DNA from: Sphingomonadaceae bacterium
Lineage (GTDB): Bacteria; Pseudomonadota; Alphaproteobacteria; Sphingomonadales; Sphingomonadaceae
NCBI GenBank assembly: GCA_024236195.1
Contig: JACKKZ010000002.1
Location: 496,001 to 560,000 of the forward strand
Direction of reading: 5' to 3'
DNA: 64,000 nucleotides
Shown here: positions 16,531 through 25,756 of the stretch, piece by piece
Position numbering within the stretch: position 1 is the first letter of the stretch
How the letters are laid out: every line of letters starts with the position of its first letter
Program-made: the position numbers and the translations under genes
Notes under the pieces: generated by a model
Databases searched by the model: none
Seen by the model: the letters and a program-made list of their open reading frames with translations, nothing else
Told to the model about the DNA's origin: nothing

Positions 16531-17320
16531 GGGCCACCCCCACCATCAGCGCCAGCCCGATCGTCAGCAATATGCCATGGCCGAACAGCGCCGCGCCCGG
16601 CCCGCTATGCCAATAGTCGAAATACTCCGGGTAATAGCCAAACCCTGCCAGCCGCAGTGTGTTAAGCGCCACCACGGTGAGCATCCCGCCTGCCATGGCA
16701 AGCCAGAGCGGCTTGCCCAGCGGCAGGCGGAACACTTGCGCAGCGGTCACCCCCAGGATCAGCACCAGCGAGAGATTGGCAACGGAAGAACAGCTGGCCG
16801 CGACCACGAAAGTGGTTTCGCCGTCAATCGCGGTCAGCACATTGCCATCAATCCGCAGCCCGGTCAGCCATGGCAGGATCGCGGATTCCAGCGTGGCAAT
16901 GGGCCCGCCAAACAGGCCGAGCGCGAGCTTCCCCCACAGCACCCGCCCGCTCAGCGCCAGCGCGATCAGGGCAATGCGGCGGCTGCGACTGGCAGGCGGG
17001 CTCGTCCATGCCAGCCGCACTGCCAGCAGGAACAAGGCCGCCCCGGCAAGGGGCGGGGACGGGAACAGGGCCGCCAGCAATGCCCACGCGGCAACCAGCC
17101 TGTCGCCCGGCTTGCCGGGCTCAGCCTCACCCGGCTCACAGGCAATCGCGACAATCGCCAGCAAGGCGATCCAGACAATCGCGTTGATCCCCAACAGCGA
17201 AAGGGCGGCGTCCTGCCACCCCTTTGCCCATGATCGGAAGATATGGGTCGCCAGCGCATTCAGCGCCAGCACCGTGACCAGCACGGCATGGAGTTGCGGC
17301 CGCTCAATGCGTTCAAGCAT
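16508..17320 (-). CDS. Exosortase/archaeosortase family protein (XrtV-like)
   Basis: 270 residues, mostly transmembrane (about eight helices). The catalytic triad of the family is visible: Cys177 in ASCSSVANLS, Arg223 in LNTLRLAGFGYYPEY, and His238 in YWHSGPG. Exosortases are inner-membrane cysteine transpeptidases that cleave a C-terminal Pro-Glu-Pro-like motif and are thought to pass proteins to the envelope surface. The next gene upstream encodes a 51-residue protein carrying such a signal. The sphingomonad context suggests the XrtV type. Confidence 0.8.
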   Translation of the reverse strand: MLERIERPQLHAVLVTVLALNALATHIFRSWAKGWQDAALSLLGINAIVWIALLAIVAIACEPGEAEPGKPGDRLVAAWALLAALFPSPPLAGAALFLLAVRLAWTSPPASRSRRIALIALALSGRVLWGKLALGLFGGPIATLESAILPWLTGLRIDGNVLTAIDGETTFVVAASCSSVANLSLVLILGVTAAQVFRLPLGKPLWLAMAGGMLTVVALNTLRLAGFGYYPEYFDYWHSGPGAALFGHGILLTIGLALMVGVAHAQKRAA

Positions 17321-17341
17321 GGGAGCAGCCGCGCCGGGTAA

Positions 17342-17497
17342 TTATTGGCTGCGCTTGCGCATCCAGCCATAGCCTGCGCCAATCAGCGCCAAGGCCACAA
17401 GACCAGCACCTGCCTCCGGTGTGGGCGCGGCCGAGCCAGCCAGAGCCGGGGTTGCAATCATGCCGGTGGCCAGCAGGAAGGCCAGTTTCGTCTTCAT
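17342..17497 (-). CDS. Small exported protein with a PEP-CTERM-like sorting signal
   Basis: 51 residues. A signal peptide (1-20, ending TPALA-G) is followed almost at once by a sorting signal: the motif APTPEAG (about 24-30), a hydrophobic helix (about 31-45) and a basic tail MRKRSQ. This is the tripartite exosortase substrate layout, and the gene lies 21 bases upstream of the exosortase gene on the same strand. After both cleavages only about eight residues would remain, which is unusual. A purine-rich stretch GGGGAAGAAGA precedes the ATG at 17497. Confidence 0.75.
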   Translation of the reverse strand: MKTKLAFLLATGMIATPALAGSAAPTPEAGAGLVALALIGAGYGWMRKRSQ

Positions 17498-17584
17498 TCT
17501 TCTTCCCCCTTCTTGCGAATGCGGGTCGCATCCGGCACCTTTTTGGCAGGCTGCAAGGCGGGGCGCAAGCGAGGGACCCAATTC

Positions 17585-18400
17585 ATGGCTGCACTGGACC
17601 AGGCCGGGGCATGGCTGCTGTCCACCATGGGCTGGTGGATTGTCGGGCTGTTCCTCACCTTCATGCTGCTGGAACTGGCCCTGCCGGGGAACCAGGCGCC
17701 ACGGGGCGGCAGCAATGGCAGCCGGCTGGTGACCAATTTCGGCATGGCCGCGCTCACGGCCTTTCTGGGGCTGGCCATCCCCTTCAGCAGTGTGATCGCC
17801 GCACAAATGGCGCAGGATGCCGGGTTTGGCCTGTTCAATGCTGTCAGCGCGCCTTGGGTGGCAGTGATGGTCGTCGCCGTGCTTTCACGCAGCTTCCTCA
17901 ATTACTGGGTCCATCGTGCATTCCACGCGGTGCCGCTGCTATGGCGGCTGCACCGCATCCACCATTGTGACACCCATGTCGATCTCTCGCTCAGCCTGCG
18001 CCAGCACCCGCTCGATTACCCGCCGCGGCTGCTGGCCTTTGCGGCGGGCACGGCGCTGCTGGGCTTGCCTGTGTGGGCGGTCCTGATCGCTGACCTTATG
18101 CTGGTGGCCACCAATTACTGGGAACATGTCGATGGCCGTATGCCCAAGCGACTGGAGCGCGCACTCGGACTGGTCTTCGTCACCCCCGAGGCACATCGGC
18201 TACATCACAGTACTTTCCAGCCGCAGACTGACAGCAATTTTGGTGGCGGGCTGATCGTCTGGGACCGGCTGTTCGGCACCCATCGCGACCCACAGGCGGA
18301 GGATGCGCGCCAGATCGGGCTGGAAGAAGTTGATCCCGACACTGCAGCGCATATTGGCAGGCAATTGGCACTGCCTTTCGTCAAGCTGCCAAGGCGTTAG
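17585..18400 (+). CDS. Sterol desaturase / fatty acid hydroxylase family protein
   Basis: 271 residues. An integral-membrane di-iron oxygenase with the histidine boxes HRAFH (about 115-119), HRIHH (about 128-132) and HRLHH (about 210-214). The family hydroxylates or desaturates lipids such as sterols, fatty acids and carotenoids; the substrate is not evident. Transmembrane segments lie about 14-32, 50-70, 90-108 and 150-185. The ATG at 17585 sits 87 bases from the divergent sorting-signal gene. Its 3' end overlaps the convergent GNAT gene by four bases. Confidence 0.85.
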   Translation: MAALDQAGAWLLSTMGWWIVGLFLTFMLLELALPGNQAPRGGSNGSRLVTNFGMAALTAFLGLAIPFSSVIAAQMAQDAGFGLFNAVSAPWVAVMVVAVLSRSFLNYWVHRAFHAVPLLWRLHRIHHCDTHVDLSLSLRQHPLDYPPRLLAFAAGTALLGLPVWAVLIADLMLVATNYWEHVDGRMPKRLERALGLVFVTPEAHRLHHSTFQPQTDSNFGGGLIVWDRLFGTHRDPQAEDARQIGLEEVDPDTAAHIGRQLALPFVKLPRR

Positions 18401-18921
18401 CCCGGCAAGCGTTCAAACAGGGCAATCGGTTCGCCGCCAAGTTCCGTTTCGCGCAGGGGCGTGAAGCCCAGCTTTCCTGCCAGCCGGATGGACGGCGCAT
18501 TGGCGGGGTCGATCATGCACACGCTGCGGCATGGGCCATGGGTGCAGTCGAACCAGCGATAGGCTGCCTCCATCGCTTCCTGCGCAAGGCCTTGCCCGAC
18601 ATGGTCATGGGCGATGATCCAGCCAGCTTCGGGCATATCGTCAAAATCCTCGCCCAGCCCGCGCCAACTGTGGAAGATGCCACAATTACCGATCACCTCG
18701 GGCTTGCCCTTCATTCGGATCATGAAGCCGCCATAGCCGTAGAGCAGCCAGCTGCCGGCATTGCGCTGGAAGCGGGTGAAACTGTCTGCGGCGCTGGGTG
18801 TGGGGCCAAGGTAACGCGCAGTTTCAGGATGGGCGACAATCGCCATCATGTGTTGCACGTCCGCCCCCTGTGGCTGCCACAGTTCCAGCCGCTCCGTCAC
18901 CAGCAAGGGCGCAGCACTCAC
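18397..18921 (-). CDS. GNAT family N-acetyltransferase (RimJ/RimL-like)
   Basis: 174 residues. Acetyl-CoA-dependent transferase of the Acetyltransf_3 type. TERLELWQP at the N-terminus, YGGFMIRMK, EAGWIIAHDHVGQGLAQEAMEA (the acetyl-CoA loop, about 110-131) and NAPSIRLAGKLGF near the C-terminus are typical of this class, which acetylates protein N-termini or small amines. Starts four bases inside the DUF445 gene, so it is co-transcribed with it. Confidence 0.85.
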   Translation of the reverse strand: MSAAPLLVTERLELWQPQGADVQHMMAIVAHPETARYLGPTPSAADSFTRFQRNAGSWLLYGYGGFMIRMKGKPEVIGNCGIFHSWRGLGEDFDDMPEAGWIIAHDHVGQGLAQEAMEAAYRWFDCTHGPCRSVCMIDPANAPSIRLAGKLGFTPLRETELGGEPIALFERLPG

Positions 18922-20186
18922 AGCAGCGAATCCACCGCATGGATGGTCACGCCCACCAGCCCGCCCACCAGCGTGCCGTTGATGCGGATGAATTGCAGGT
19001 CGCGGCCAACCGCGCCTTCGATCCGGCCGCTGACGGTGCTGGCATCCCAGCCCTTGACCGTTTCCGACACCAGCTGGACGATCTGGCCGCCATGGCGCGA
19101 CGACAGGCCGACAGCGGTGCGGCGGGCAAAGCGATTGACCTGCGCCTGCAGCGCAGCATCATCGCGCAGCCTCGCGCCGAGATCTTTCAAGCTGCCGCCC
19201 AGTTGTCCGGACAGGGATGTATCGGGATTGCGGGCCATCCTGATCAGCCCGGCGCGGATCCGTTCCCACACGCCCAGCCACCAGTTTGCGAGTGCCGGAT
19301 TGGCGAGCAGCTCATTCTTGAAACCTTCCACCTTGCCTCGCAATTCCGCATCTTCAACCAGATCGCGCGCCAGCTTGTCGAGCCCTTCCTCCACCTTCGC
19401 GCGGAGCGGATGGTCCGGATCAACCAGCACTTCGGCGAGCAATTTATAGAGCCCGTCCAGCACCGAATTGGCGACTTTCTCGTCCAGCCCGGTCCACCGT
19501 AGCAGAGCATTGGCGCGGTCATGGATCATGCTGCGGACCAGCTCCTCATTATCCTCCAGCACCAGCCCGGCCCAGCGGATGATGCTGTCGATCAGCGGCA
19601 AATGCCGCCGGTCCGCAATCGCGGTCTGCAGCATTTGACCCAGCAAGGGCGAGATTTCGAGCTTCTCCAGCTGGTGCGAGAGGCCAGTGCGCACCTGTCC
19701 GCCGAGCTTTTCCTGGTCGAGCGATTCCAGCACATCAGCAAACAGGGCCGCTGCCCCCGAACTGATGCGCGATTCATCCCCCGCCTTGGGTTCGGCGAGG
19801 AATTTGCCGATAGCATGCGCAATATTCATGGAGCGCATACGCCGCGCAACGACTTGCGGGGTGAGGAAATTGGTACGCAGGAATTCCGCCATCGTATCGG
19901 CGATGCGGTCTTTCTTCTGCGGGATAATCGCGGTGTGCGGGATCGGGATACCCAGCGGATGGCGGAACAGGGCGGTTACCGCAAACCAGTCTGCCAGCCC
20001 GCCCACCATCGCCGCTTCGGCAAAGGCCAGCGCATAGCCCCAGGCGGGATGGACGGGCAGGTAATGGCGGGCGACGAAGAACAGTGCCGCCATCGCCACC
20101 AGCATGCCGGTGGCAACCATGCGCATCCGGCGGGCCTGGTCCTGGCGCCGCGCCAGCATATCGGGATGTGCGGCTGACCCCGCCAT
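18918..20186 (-). CDS. DUF445 family membrane protein (YjiN-like)
   Basis: 422 residues. Two N-terminal hydrophobic helices (about 24-42 and 50-70) precede FAVTALFRHPLGIPIPHTAIIP, the DUF445 signature with the PHTAII loop. A long helical region follows, and a short hydrophobic C-terminal segment (GGLVGVTIHAVDSLL). The family is membrane-associated and of unknown function. One-base overlap with the RND permease gene and four-base overlap with the GNAT gene make one operon. Confidence 0.85.
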   Translation of the reverse strand: MAGSAAHPDMLARRQDQARRMRMVATGMLVAMAALFFVARHYLPVHPAWGYALAFAEAAMVGGLADWFAVTALFRHPLGIPIPHTAIIPQKKDRIADTMAEFLRTNFLTPQVVARRMRSMNIAHAIGKFLAEPKAGDESRISSGAAALFADVLESLDQEKLGGQVRTGLSHQLEKLEISPLLGQMLQTAIADRRHLPLIDSIIRWAGLVLEDNEELVRSMIHDRANALLRWTGLDEKVANSVLDGLYKLLAEVLVDPDHPLRAKVEEGLDKLARDLVEDAELRGKVEGFKNELLANPALANWWLGVWERIRAGLIRMARNPDTSLSGQLGGSLKDLGARLRDDAALQAQVNRFARRTAVGLSSRHGGQIVQLVSETVKGWDASTVSGRIEGAVGRDLQFIRINGTLVGGLVGVTIHAVDSLL

Positions 20187-23100
20187 TACTCGGCCGGGCT
20201 GGCCTCCGCGCTTCCAACGCCCGTGGTCGTGCGGTGTTCGTCACCCGGCGTATAGGTCAGGAAGCGCTTGCGCAGCCACGGGCCCATCCGCTTTTCCATC
20301 CCGTCTGCCAGGCTGAACCCGGCCGGCACAATCACCAGCGTCAGCAGGGTGGACAGGATCAGCCCGCCAATCACAACCGTTCCCATCGGCGCGCGCCACG
20401 CCCCGTCACCGCCCAGCGACAAGGCAGTGGGAATCATCCCGGCAGTCATGGCGACAGTAGTCATCACGATCGGCTGCGCCCGCTTGTGCCCGGCTTCGAC
20501 AATGGCATCATATTTGCTGAAACCTTCATTCATCGCTTCGATCGCGAAGTCGATCAGCAGGATCGAGTTCTTGGCCACGATCCCGAACAGCAACAGGATC
20601 CCGATAAACACCGGCAGCGACAGCGGTTGGCCAAGCACGGCAATGCCGATCAACCCGCCCAGCGGGGCGAGGAACAGCGACCCCATATTCACCAGCGGCG
20701 ACACGAAGCGGTGATAGAGCAGGACCAGCACGGCAAACACCAGCGCAATGCCGGCAAACAGCGCCTTGAAGAAATTACCGAGCATTTCCGCCTGCCACTG
20801 ATCGGACCCGACCGGCGCATTGGAAACGCCCGTGGGCAAGTTCTGCATGATGGGCAGTTTCTGGATCGCGAGGTCCATGTCACCCTTGGCGACATTCGGC
20901 GCAAGGTCAGCCCCCACAAAGATACGGCGGTTCTGGTTGTAACGCGGGATTGTGGTTGGCCCTGACCCGAAGGTGATTTCCGCCACGCGATAAAGCGGGA
21001 CAGAGCCACCGATGCTGGTTGGCACGGGCAGGTTGCGAATCACATCAAGGTCACGCCGCGAATCTTCTGACAGGCGCACACGGATCGGCACCTGACGGTC
21101 AGACAGCGAAAACTTGGCGGCATTCTGGTCGATATCACCCAGCGTCGCGATACGAATCGTCTGGCTCAGTGCGGCGGTGGTTACGCCCAGGCTGGCGGCC
21201 AGGTCCATCCGCGGCTTGATCACCAGTTCGGGCCGCTGCATGTCGGCTTCGACCCGCGGGGCCACCAGCCCGTCCAGCGTCAGCATCTGCTTCTGTAATT
21301 CGCTGGCCGCCTCTTCCAGAATGACAGGATCAGAACCCGACAGCATGACAGAGATCGCCCGCCCCGTGCCGCCGCCGCCGCCCTGGTTGCTCTGGAAACT
21401 CACCCGCGCATCGGGGATTTCCTGCAGCAATGGCGTGAGGTCACGCTCGAATTCCTGTTGTGACCTCTCGCGGTCATCCTTGAGCATGATGAACAGGCGG
21501 GCATTACCCTCATTGACCCGTTCCAGCGCCGCATCAACTTCGGGCTGTTTGGAAATGATCGCGGCGACCTTGTTCGCCACCGCTTCTGTTTGTTCCAGCG
21601 TCGTGCCGGGAACCATGTCGATCCGGATGCGGCTGAAGTCGGAGTCGAAATTGGGGAAGAACTGGCCCGGCAGCGACGCGAACAAGCCACCCGTCATCAC
21701 CAGCGCGGCCACGCCAACACCGATCATCCATACACGATGGTCACGGCGGCGGGCCGCGAGGCGGCCAGACATGAATTCATACCATTGGCCAAAGCGGCGG
21801 GAAGTCAACGCACCGACCAGCGCCATCGCCTTACGCAGCACCCAGCCCACGCCCAGCGCCACGAAGAAGCCCAGCACCAGTCCGAGTGCCAGCGCCACCA
21901 GCATTGGCACACCCAAGGGCGGCAAGCCCATCGCCGCCCCGGCGATCACCGCGAAGAACGCCGCGATGGAGACCAGGAGCAGAATGAACCACACAATATA
22001 GTACCACCAGCTACCCTGCACCGGCTCGAGCTGCGCGCGATAGGCACGGGCATCGCTCTGATCGAGCGACCAGTGCAGGATCTTCATGTAGCGGTCCATC
22101 ATCGGACCTTCGCCATGGGTTGCCTGCCCCTTGGCCTCCAGGAAATAGGCCGCGATCATCGGGGTTATCATCCGCGCAACCGCCAGTGACATGAGCACGG
22201 ACACCACCACGGTGAGGCCGAAATTCTTGAAGAACTGGCCCGATACGCCCGGCATCAGGCCCACGGGGAGGAACACGGCGACAATCGAGAAGGTCGTCGC
22301 CACCACCGGCAGGCCGATTTCATCCGCAGCGTCGATAGAAGCCTGATAGGCCGATTTACCCATGCGCATATGGCGCACGATATTCTCGATCTCCACAATG
22401 GCATCGTCAACCAGCACCCCGGCGACCAGCCCCAGCGCCAGCAAGGACAGGGTGTTGAGCGTAAAGCCCATCAAATCCATGAAGTAGAATGTCGGGATCG
22501 CTGACAGCGGGATGGCCAGTGCAGAAATGATCGTCGCGCGCCAGTCCCGCAGGAAGAAGAACACCACGACGACGGCCAAGATGGCCCCTTCGACCATCGC
22601 CGCCATGGAGCTTTCATATTGTGCCTTGGTGTAATCCACCGAGGTGAACAGGCGCGTGAATTTGACGCCCGGATTTTCCTTCTCAATCGCGCTCAGCACA
22701 GCGACGGTCTCGTCATAAACCGACACGTCGGAAGCGCCGCGCGCGCGGGTGATGCTGAAGGTGACGACTTCACGACCGTCAATCTTGCCCAGCGAAGTCA
22801 CTTCGCCAAAACTGTCGCGAACCTTGGCGATATCCGCCAGCTTGATCGTCCGTCCGCCACCCACCGGGATCTGAACCTGTGACAATTCATAAGCGGTTTC
22901 GGCATTACCCAGCACTCGCACCGACTGACGCGAACCGGCGATTTCGGCGCGGCCGCCAGCGGCATTCAGGTTGAGCTGGCGCAGCGCACCATTGACCTGA
23001 CTGGCCGTGACCCCAAGCGACTGCATCTTGGCCGGGTCAATAATGACCAGGATTTCCCGCGATACGCCGCCGCCACGGCCAACTTCGGCCATGCCTTCGA

Positions 23101-23611
23101 TCGACAGCAGGCGCTTCTTGACCGTATCGTCGATAAACCAGGATAGCTGCTCCAGAGTCATGTCCGGCGCGGACACAGCGAAATAGCCGATCGGTTCAGA
23201 CGAAGTCTGCGCGCGGAAGACGCGCGGCTCCAGGATACCGTCGGGCAATTCGCCGCGAATCTGGTCCACCGCCGATTTTACTTCGTTCACCGCCTGCGCA
23301 ATGTCAGTACCGATTTCAAACTCGACCATGGTCAGGCTGAAGCCTTCGCTGGCCGAAGAGGAGATATTCTCCACCCCTTGCACGCTGCGAATGGCCGCTT
23401 CGACCCGTTGCGTAATCTGGTTCTCGATTTCTGTCGGTGCCGCGCCCGGCTGGGAAATCCCGACAATCACCATCGGGAATTCGATATCCGGGTTATCCTG
23501 CACTTTCATCTGGTTGAAACTCATCAACCCGGCAATCACCAGCCCGATGAACAGGACAATGGGGACTACCGGATTGCGGATCGACCAGGCAGAGATATTG
23601 CGGAAATTCAT
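20186..23611 (-). CDS. RND efflux transporter permease subunit (HAE-1/AcrB-like)
   Basis: 1141 residues, slightly longer than AcrB. Inner-membrane proton-driven pump of a tripartite efflux system. The N-terminus (SIRNPVVPIVLFIGL), the duplicated halves, and the proton-relay residues in TM4 (GVLVDDAIVEIENI, about 405-418) and TM10 (GIVAKNSILLIDFA, Lys in the second half) are visible. An extra hydrophilic and hydrophobic insert at about 490-640 between the halves explains part of the length. The adaptor gene is six bases upstream. No outer-membrane channel gene is adjacent, so it presumably uses a TolC-like protein encoded elsewhere. Confidence 0.93.
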   Translation of the reverse strand: MNFRNISAWSIRNPVVPIVLFIGLVIAGLMSFNQMKVQDNPDIEFPMVIVGISQPGAAPTEIENQITQRVEAAIRSVQGVENISSSASEGFSLTMVEFEIGTDIAQAVNEVKSAVDQIRGELPDGILEPRVFRAQTSSEPIGYFAVSAPDMTLEQLSWFIDDTVKKRLLSIEGMAEVGRGGGVSREILVIIDPAKMQSLGVTASQVNGALRQLNLNAAGGRAEIAGSRQSVRVLGNAETAYELSQVQIPVGGGRTIKLADIAKVRDSFGEVTSLGKIDGREVVTFSITRARGASDVSVYDETVAVLSAIEKENPGVKFTRLFTSVDYTKAQYESSMAAMVEGAILAVVVVFFFLRDWRATIISALAIPLSAIPTFYFMDLMGFTLNTLSLLALGLVAGVLVDDAIVEIENIVRHMRMGKSAYQASIDAADEIGLPVVATTFSIVAVFLPVGLMPGVSGQFFKNFGLTVVVSVLMSLAVARMITPMIAAYFLEAKGQATHGEGPMMDRYMKILHWSLDQSDARAYRAQLEPVQGSWWYYIVWFILLLVSIAAFFAVIAGAAMGLPPLGVPMLVALALGLVLGFFVALGVGWVLRKAMALVGALTSRRFGQWYEFMSGRLAARRRDHRVWMIGVGVAALVMTGGLFASLPGQFFPNFDSDFSRIRIDMVPGTTLEQTEAVANKVAAIISKQPEVDAALERVNEGNARLFIMLKDDRERSQQEFERDLTPLLQEIPDARVSFQSNQGGGGGTGRAISVMLSGSDPVILEEAASELQKQMLTLDGLVAPRVEADMQRPELVIKPRMDLAASLGVTTAALSQTIRIATLGDIDQNAAKFSLSDRQVPIRVRLSEDSRRDLDVIRNLPVPTSIGGSVPLYRVAEITFGSGPTTIPRYNQNRRIFVGADLAPNVAKGDMDLAIQKLPIMQNLPTGVSNAPVGSDQWQAEMLGNFFKALFAGIALVFAVLVLLYHRFVSPLVNMGSLFLAPLGGLIGIAVLGQPLSLPVFIGILLLFGIVAKNSILLIDFAIEAMNEGFSKYDAIVEAGHKRAQPIVMTTVAMTAGMIPTALSLGGDGAWRAPMGTVVIGGLILSTLLTLVIVPAGFSLADGMEKRMGPWLRKRFLTYTPGDEHRTTTGVGSAEASPAE

Positions 23612-23617
23612 GGCAAA

Positions 23618-24814
23618 TCAGCTTCCCGCCTTGACCGGTTTGACTTCATCGCCCGGCGAGAGGAAGCCACCCGCGCGCAGCACGACGCTCTCCGTCCCGT
23701 CGAGGCCTTCCGTCACGGTGATCCCGGCGGCGGTAACCGTGCCGGTTTTCACCACACGCTTTTCGACCTTGTTGTCCTTACCCACGACATAGACATAGCT
23801 GCCCTGGTCATCAGACTGGATCGCACTTTCCGGCAACATCGGCGCCACGAGGGTGCCGCTGGCGATGCGCGCGGTGGCAAAACCGCCCGGCCGCAATTCC
23901 GGCGCATAGGGCAAGGCAACGCGCACTGTGCCCTGCCGGTCCTGCGCATTGATAGTGGGCGCAACCTGCCACACCTGCCCGATAAAGCTCTTGTCCGTGC
24001 CCACCGGTACGACTTCGGCGTTGACCCCTACCGACATTTTCGCAAGCTCGGTTTCACCCACGCGCGCCAGCATTTCCATTTCGCCGCCGCGCGCAATGGT
24101 GAACAAGGCACCTGACCCGGCGCCGACTGTCTGGCCGACTTCGACATTGCGTTCCAGCACGAGGCCCGATGCCGGGGCATAGATATTCAGACGCGCAGTG
24201 CGCGCACGCAATTCACCCAGCTGGGCGCGGGCCACCTGGACCCGGGCCGATGCCGCATCGCGGGTTGCAGTCAGCCGGTCGATATCCGCCTTGGAAATGA
24301 AGCCCCGCTCGACCAGCTTCAACGCACGGTCGAGATTGGCCTGAGCGAGGTTGGCATCGGCTTGCGCCACGCGCACCTGCGCCTCGGCACTGGCGATCTG
24401 CTGGACCTGGACCGAACGATCAATCGACACCAGCACCTGACCTTGCTGTACCCAGTCGCCCGCATCCACCGGCACGGCGACCACGCGGCCTCCTTCGCCG
24501 ACCGATCCGACCGGCAGGGTACGCCGGGCAGCAAGCGTCCCGGTTGCCTCGATTTCGCCTTCCACCGTCTGGCGGCCCGGCACGGTCACACTCACGACCG
24601 GCACCTGTGTCCCTTCGCCAGCGGCAATGCCGGGCTCCTCCGAACTGTGGGTAAGCCAGTAGAGCAGCCCTGCGGCCAGCAACCCCGCCAGGGCGATCAG
24701 CGCGATCCGCAGCTTGCGCGGGGGCGCGGAATGGGCGTCATCCGCATAGCTTCCCGGCGAGGTGCCAGCCATCGCTGCCTCATCATCTGGCTTCACGCTG
24801 GTTTCGTAATTCAT
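23618..24814 (-). CDS. RND efflux periplasmic adaptor subunit
   Basis: 398 residues. Membrane-fusion protein that links the RND permease to an outer-membrane channel. A cytoplasmic N-terminus is followed by a transmembrane segment (about 35-55). The lipoyl-like halves contain GEGGRVVAVPVDAGDWVQQGQVL (about 115-137) and IYAPASGLVLERNVEVGQTV. An alpha-helical hairpin spans about 155-220, followed by beta-barrel and membrane-proximal domains. First gene of the adaptor-permease-DUF445-GNAT operon. No local TetR-type repressor was found. Confidence 0.93.
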   Translation of the reverse strand: MNYETSVKPDDEAAMAGTSPGSYADDAHSAPPRKLRIALIALAGLLAAGLLYWLTHSSEEPGIAAGEGTQVPVVSVTVPGRQTVEGEIEATGTLAARRTLPVGSVGEGGRVVAVPVDAGDWVQQGQVLVSIDRSVQVQQIASAEAQVRVAQADANLAQANLDRALKLVERGFISKADIDRLTATRDAASARVQVARAQLGELRARTARLNIYAPASGLVLERNVEVGQTVGAGSGALFTIARGGEMEMLARVGETELAKMSVGVNAEVVPVGTDKSFIGQVWQVAPTINAQDRQGTVRVALPYAPELRPGGFATARIASGTLVAPMLPESAIQSDDQGSYVYVVGKDNKVEKRVVKTGTVTAAGITVTEGLDGTESVVLRAGGFLSPGDEVKPVKAGS

Positions 24815-24984
24815 GGCCCCACTGCCTCGAAAAAGTGGCGATTGCGCGCCGGTGTGTTACAGGACTATATCACTGCGCGCAAGAAACGCCGCATATTTGG
24901 TTCGATCTGCCCTAGGCGCGGGCAAGCCAATCAGCAATGGCCCCTTCGACCGGTTACGTATGCAACCGACGAGCGGCATAGGCG

Positions 24985-25014
24985 CTGCAAGCGGCATCTT
25001 AGCGCCGCTTGCAG
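24985..25014. other. Stem-loop between the efflux operon and the GlsB-like gene
   Basis: CTGCAAGCGGC (24985-24995) pairs perfectly with GCCGCTTGCAG (25004-25014) across an eight-base loop. There is no T-run on either side, so it may be a Rho-dependent or processing structure 3' of the GlsB-like gene. Confidence 0.4.
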
Positions 25015-25028
25015 GCCACAGAGTGTGC

Positions 25029-25301
25029 TCAGCGCACCTTGCCGCGCTTGATAAGGTTAACAATCGCCAGCAGGATCACGGCTCCGGCCAGCGCTGTCAG
25101 CAAGGTCATCGGGTCAAACGCATTGTCGCGCAGGCGCCCCCCGCCCAGCAATCCGCCCAGCAGGAAGCGGCCGAGGATCGAGCCAACCCCGCCCACCACG
25201 ATGTTCCAGAAGATGCCCATGCTGGCATCGCGCTTCATGATCAGGCTTGCGACCCACCCGATAATGCCGCCCATCACGACGGCGATAATGAAATCAATCA
25301 T
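25029..25301 (-). CDS. GlsB/YeaQ/YmgE family stress-response membrane protein
   Basis: 90 residues, three hydrophobic segments with many glycines (GGIIGWVASLIM, NIVVGGVGSILGRFLLGGLLGG, LAGAVILLAIVNLIKRGK). This matches the transglycosylase-associated protein family, a small inner-membrane protein often induced by stress and of unclear function. Single gene with a clear start; AGGAACT lies upstream of the ATG on the minus strand. Confidence 0.88.
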   Translation of the reverse strand: MIDFIIAVVMGGIIGWVASLIMKRDASMGIFWNIVVGGVGSILGRFLLGGLLGGGRLRDNAFDPMTLLTALAGAVILLAIVNLIKRGKVR

Positions 25302-25398
25302 TGAGTTCCTCCAATTTTATCCGGACCCGACACCATCAAAACCTGGCAGGGTCCACGGTTCCCGGCGATTCGTGCCGGGAACGGTGCAGAGGATACGC

Positions 25399-25430
25399 AA
25401 AAAAGCGGGCCGGTGCTAACCGGACCCGCT
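25399..25430 (-). terminator. Rho-independent terminator of sciP
   Basis: On the minus strand AGCGGGTCCGGT and ACCGGCCCGCT pair with one bulge (plus-strand 25404-25414 and 25419-25430), followed by a run of six T. It lies 27 bases after the sciP stop. A second hairpin (25358-25366 with 25374-25382) lies further downstream. Confidence 0.75.
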
Positions 25431-25456
25431 CAATAGCCAATTGACTGGCTTGGGAA

Positions 25457-25756
25457 TCAGTATTTTAGCTGACGCTCATAAAGGTCGCGATAATGCTGGA
25501 TACGCGTGACGCGCAGGCCCTGCATACCAGAACGATCCACGGCACGCTGCCACGAAGCGAATTCCTCCAACGTGAGGTCATAACGTTCGAGCACTTCGTC
25601 GATGGTCAACAGCCCGCCATTGACGGCAGCGACGACTTCGGCCTTGCGGCGCACGACCCAACGCTTGGTGCTGGGCGGCGGCAGGTCCGCAATCGTCAGC
25701 GGCTCGCCGAGCGGGCCGATTACCTGAGCGGGACGGATTTTCTGGTTTTCAATCAT
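25457..25756 (-). CDS. sciP: SciP-like CtrA inhibitor, DUF1153 family
   Basis: 99 residues, all DUF1153. In Caulobacter, SciP is a small helix-turn-helix protein that binds DNA near CtrA sites and represses CtrA-activated genes in G1. Visible family features are VIGPLGEPLTIADLPPP, KRWVVRRKAEVVAAVNGGL, and the HTH-like LTIDEVLERYDLTLEEFASWQ followed by HYRDLYERQ. I chose the ATG at 25756 because it gives the standard N-terminus; an upstream in-frame ATG at 25789 would add 11 atypical residues. It overlaps the end of an upstream small gene by eight bases, and a terminator follows. Confidence 0.88.
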   Translation of the reverse strand: MIENQKIRPAQVIGPLGEPLTIADLPPPSTKRWVVRRKAEVVAAVNGGLLTIDEVLERYDLTLEEFASWQRAVDRSGMQGLRVTRIQHYRDLYERQLKY

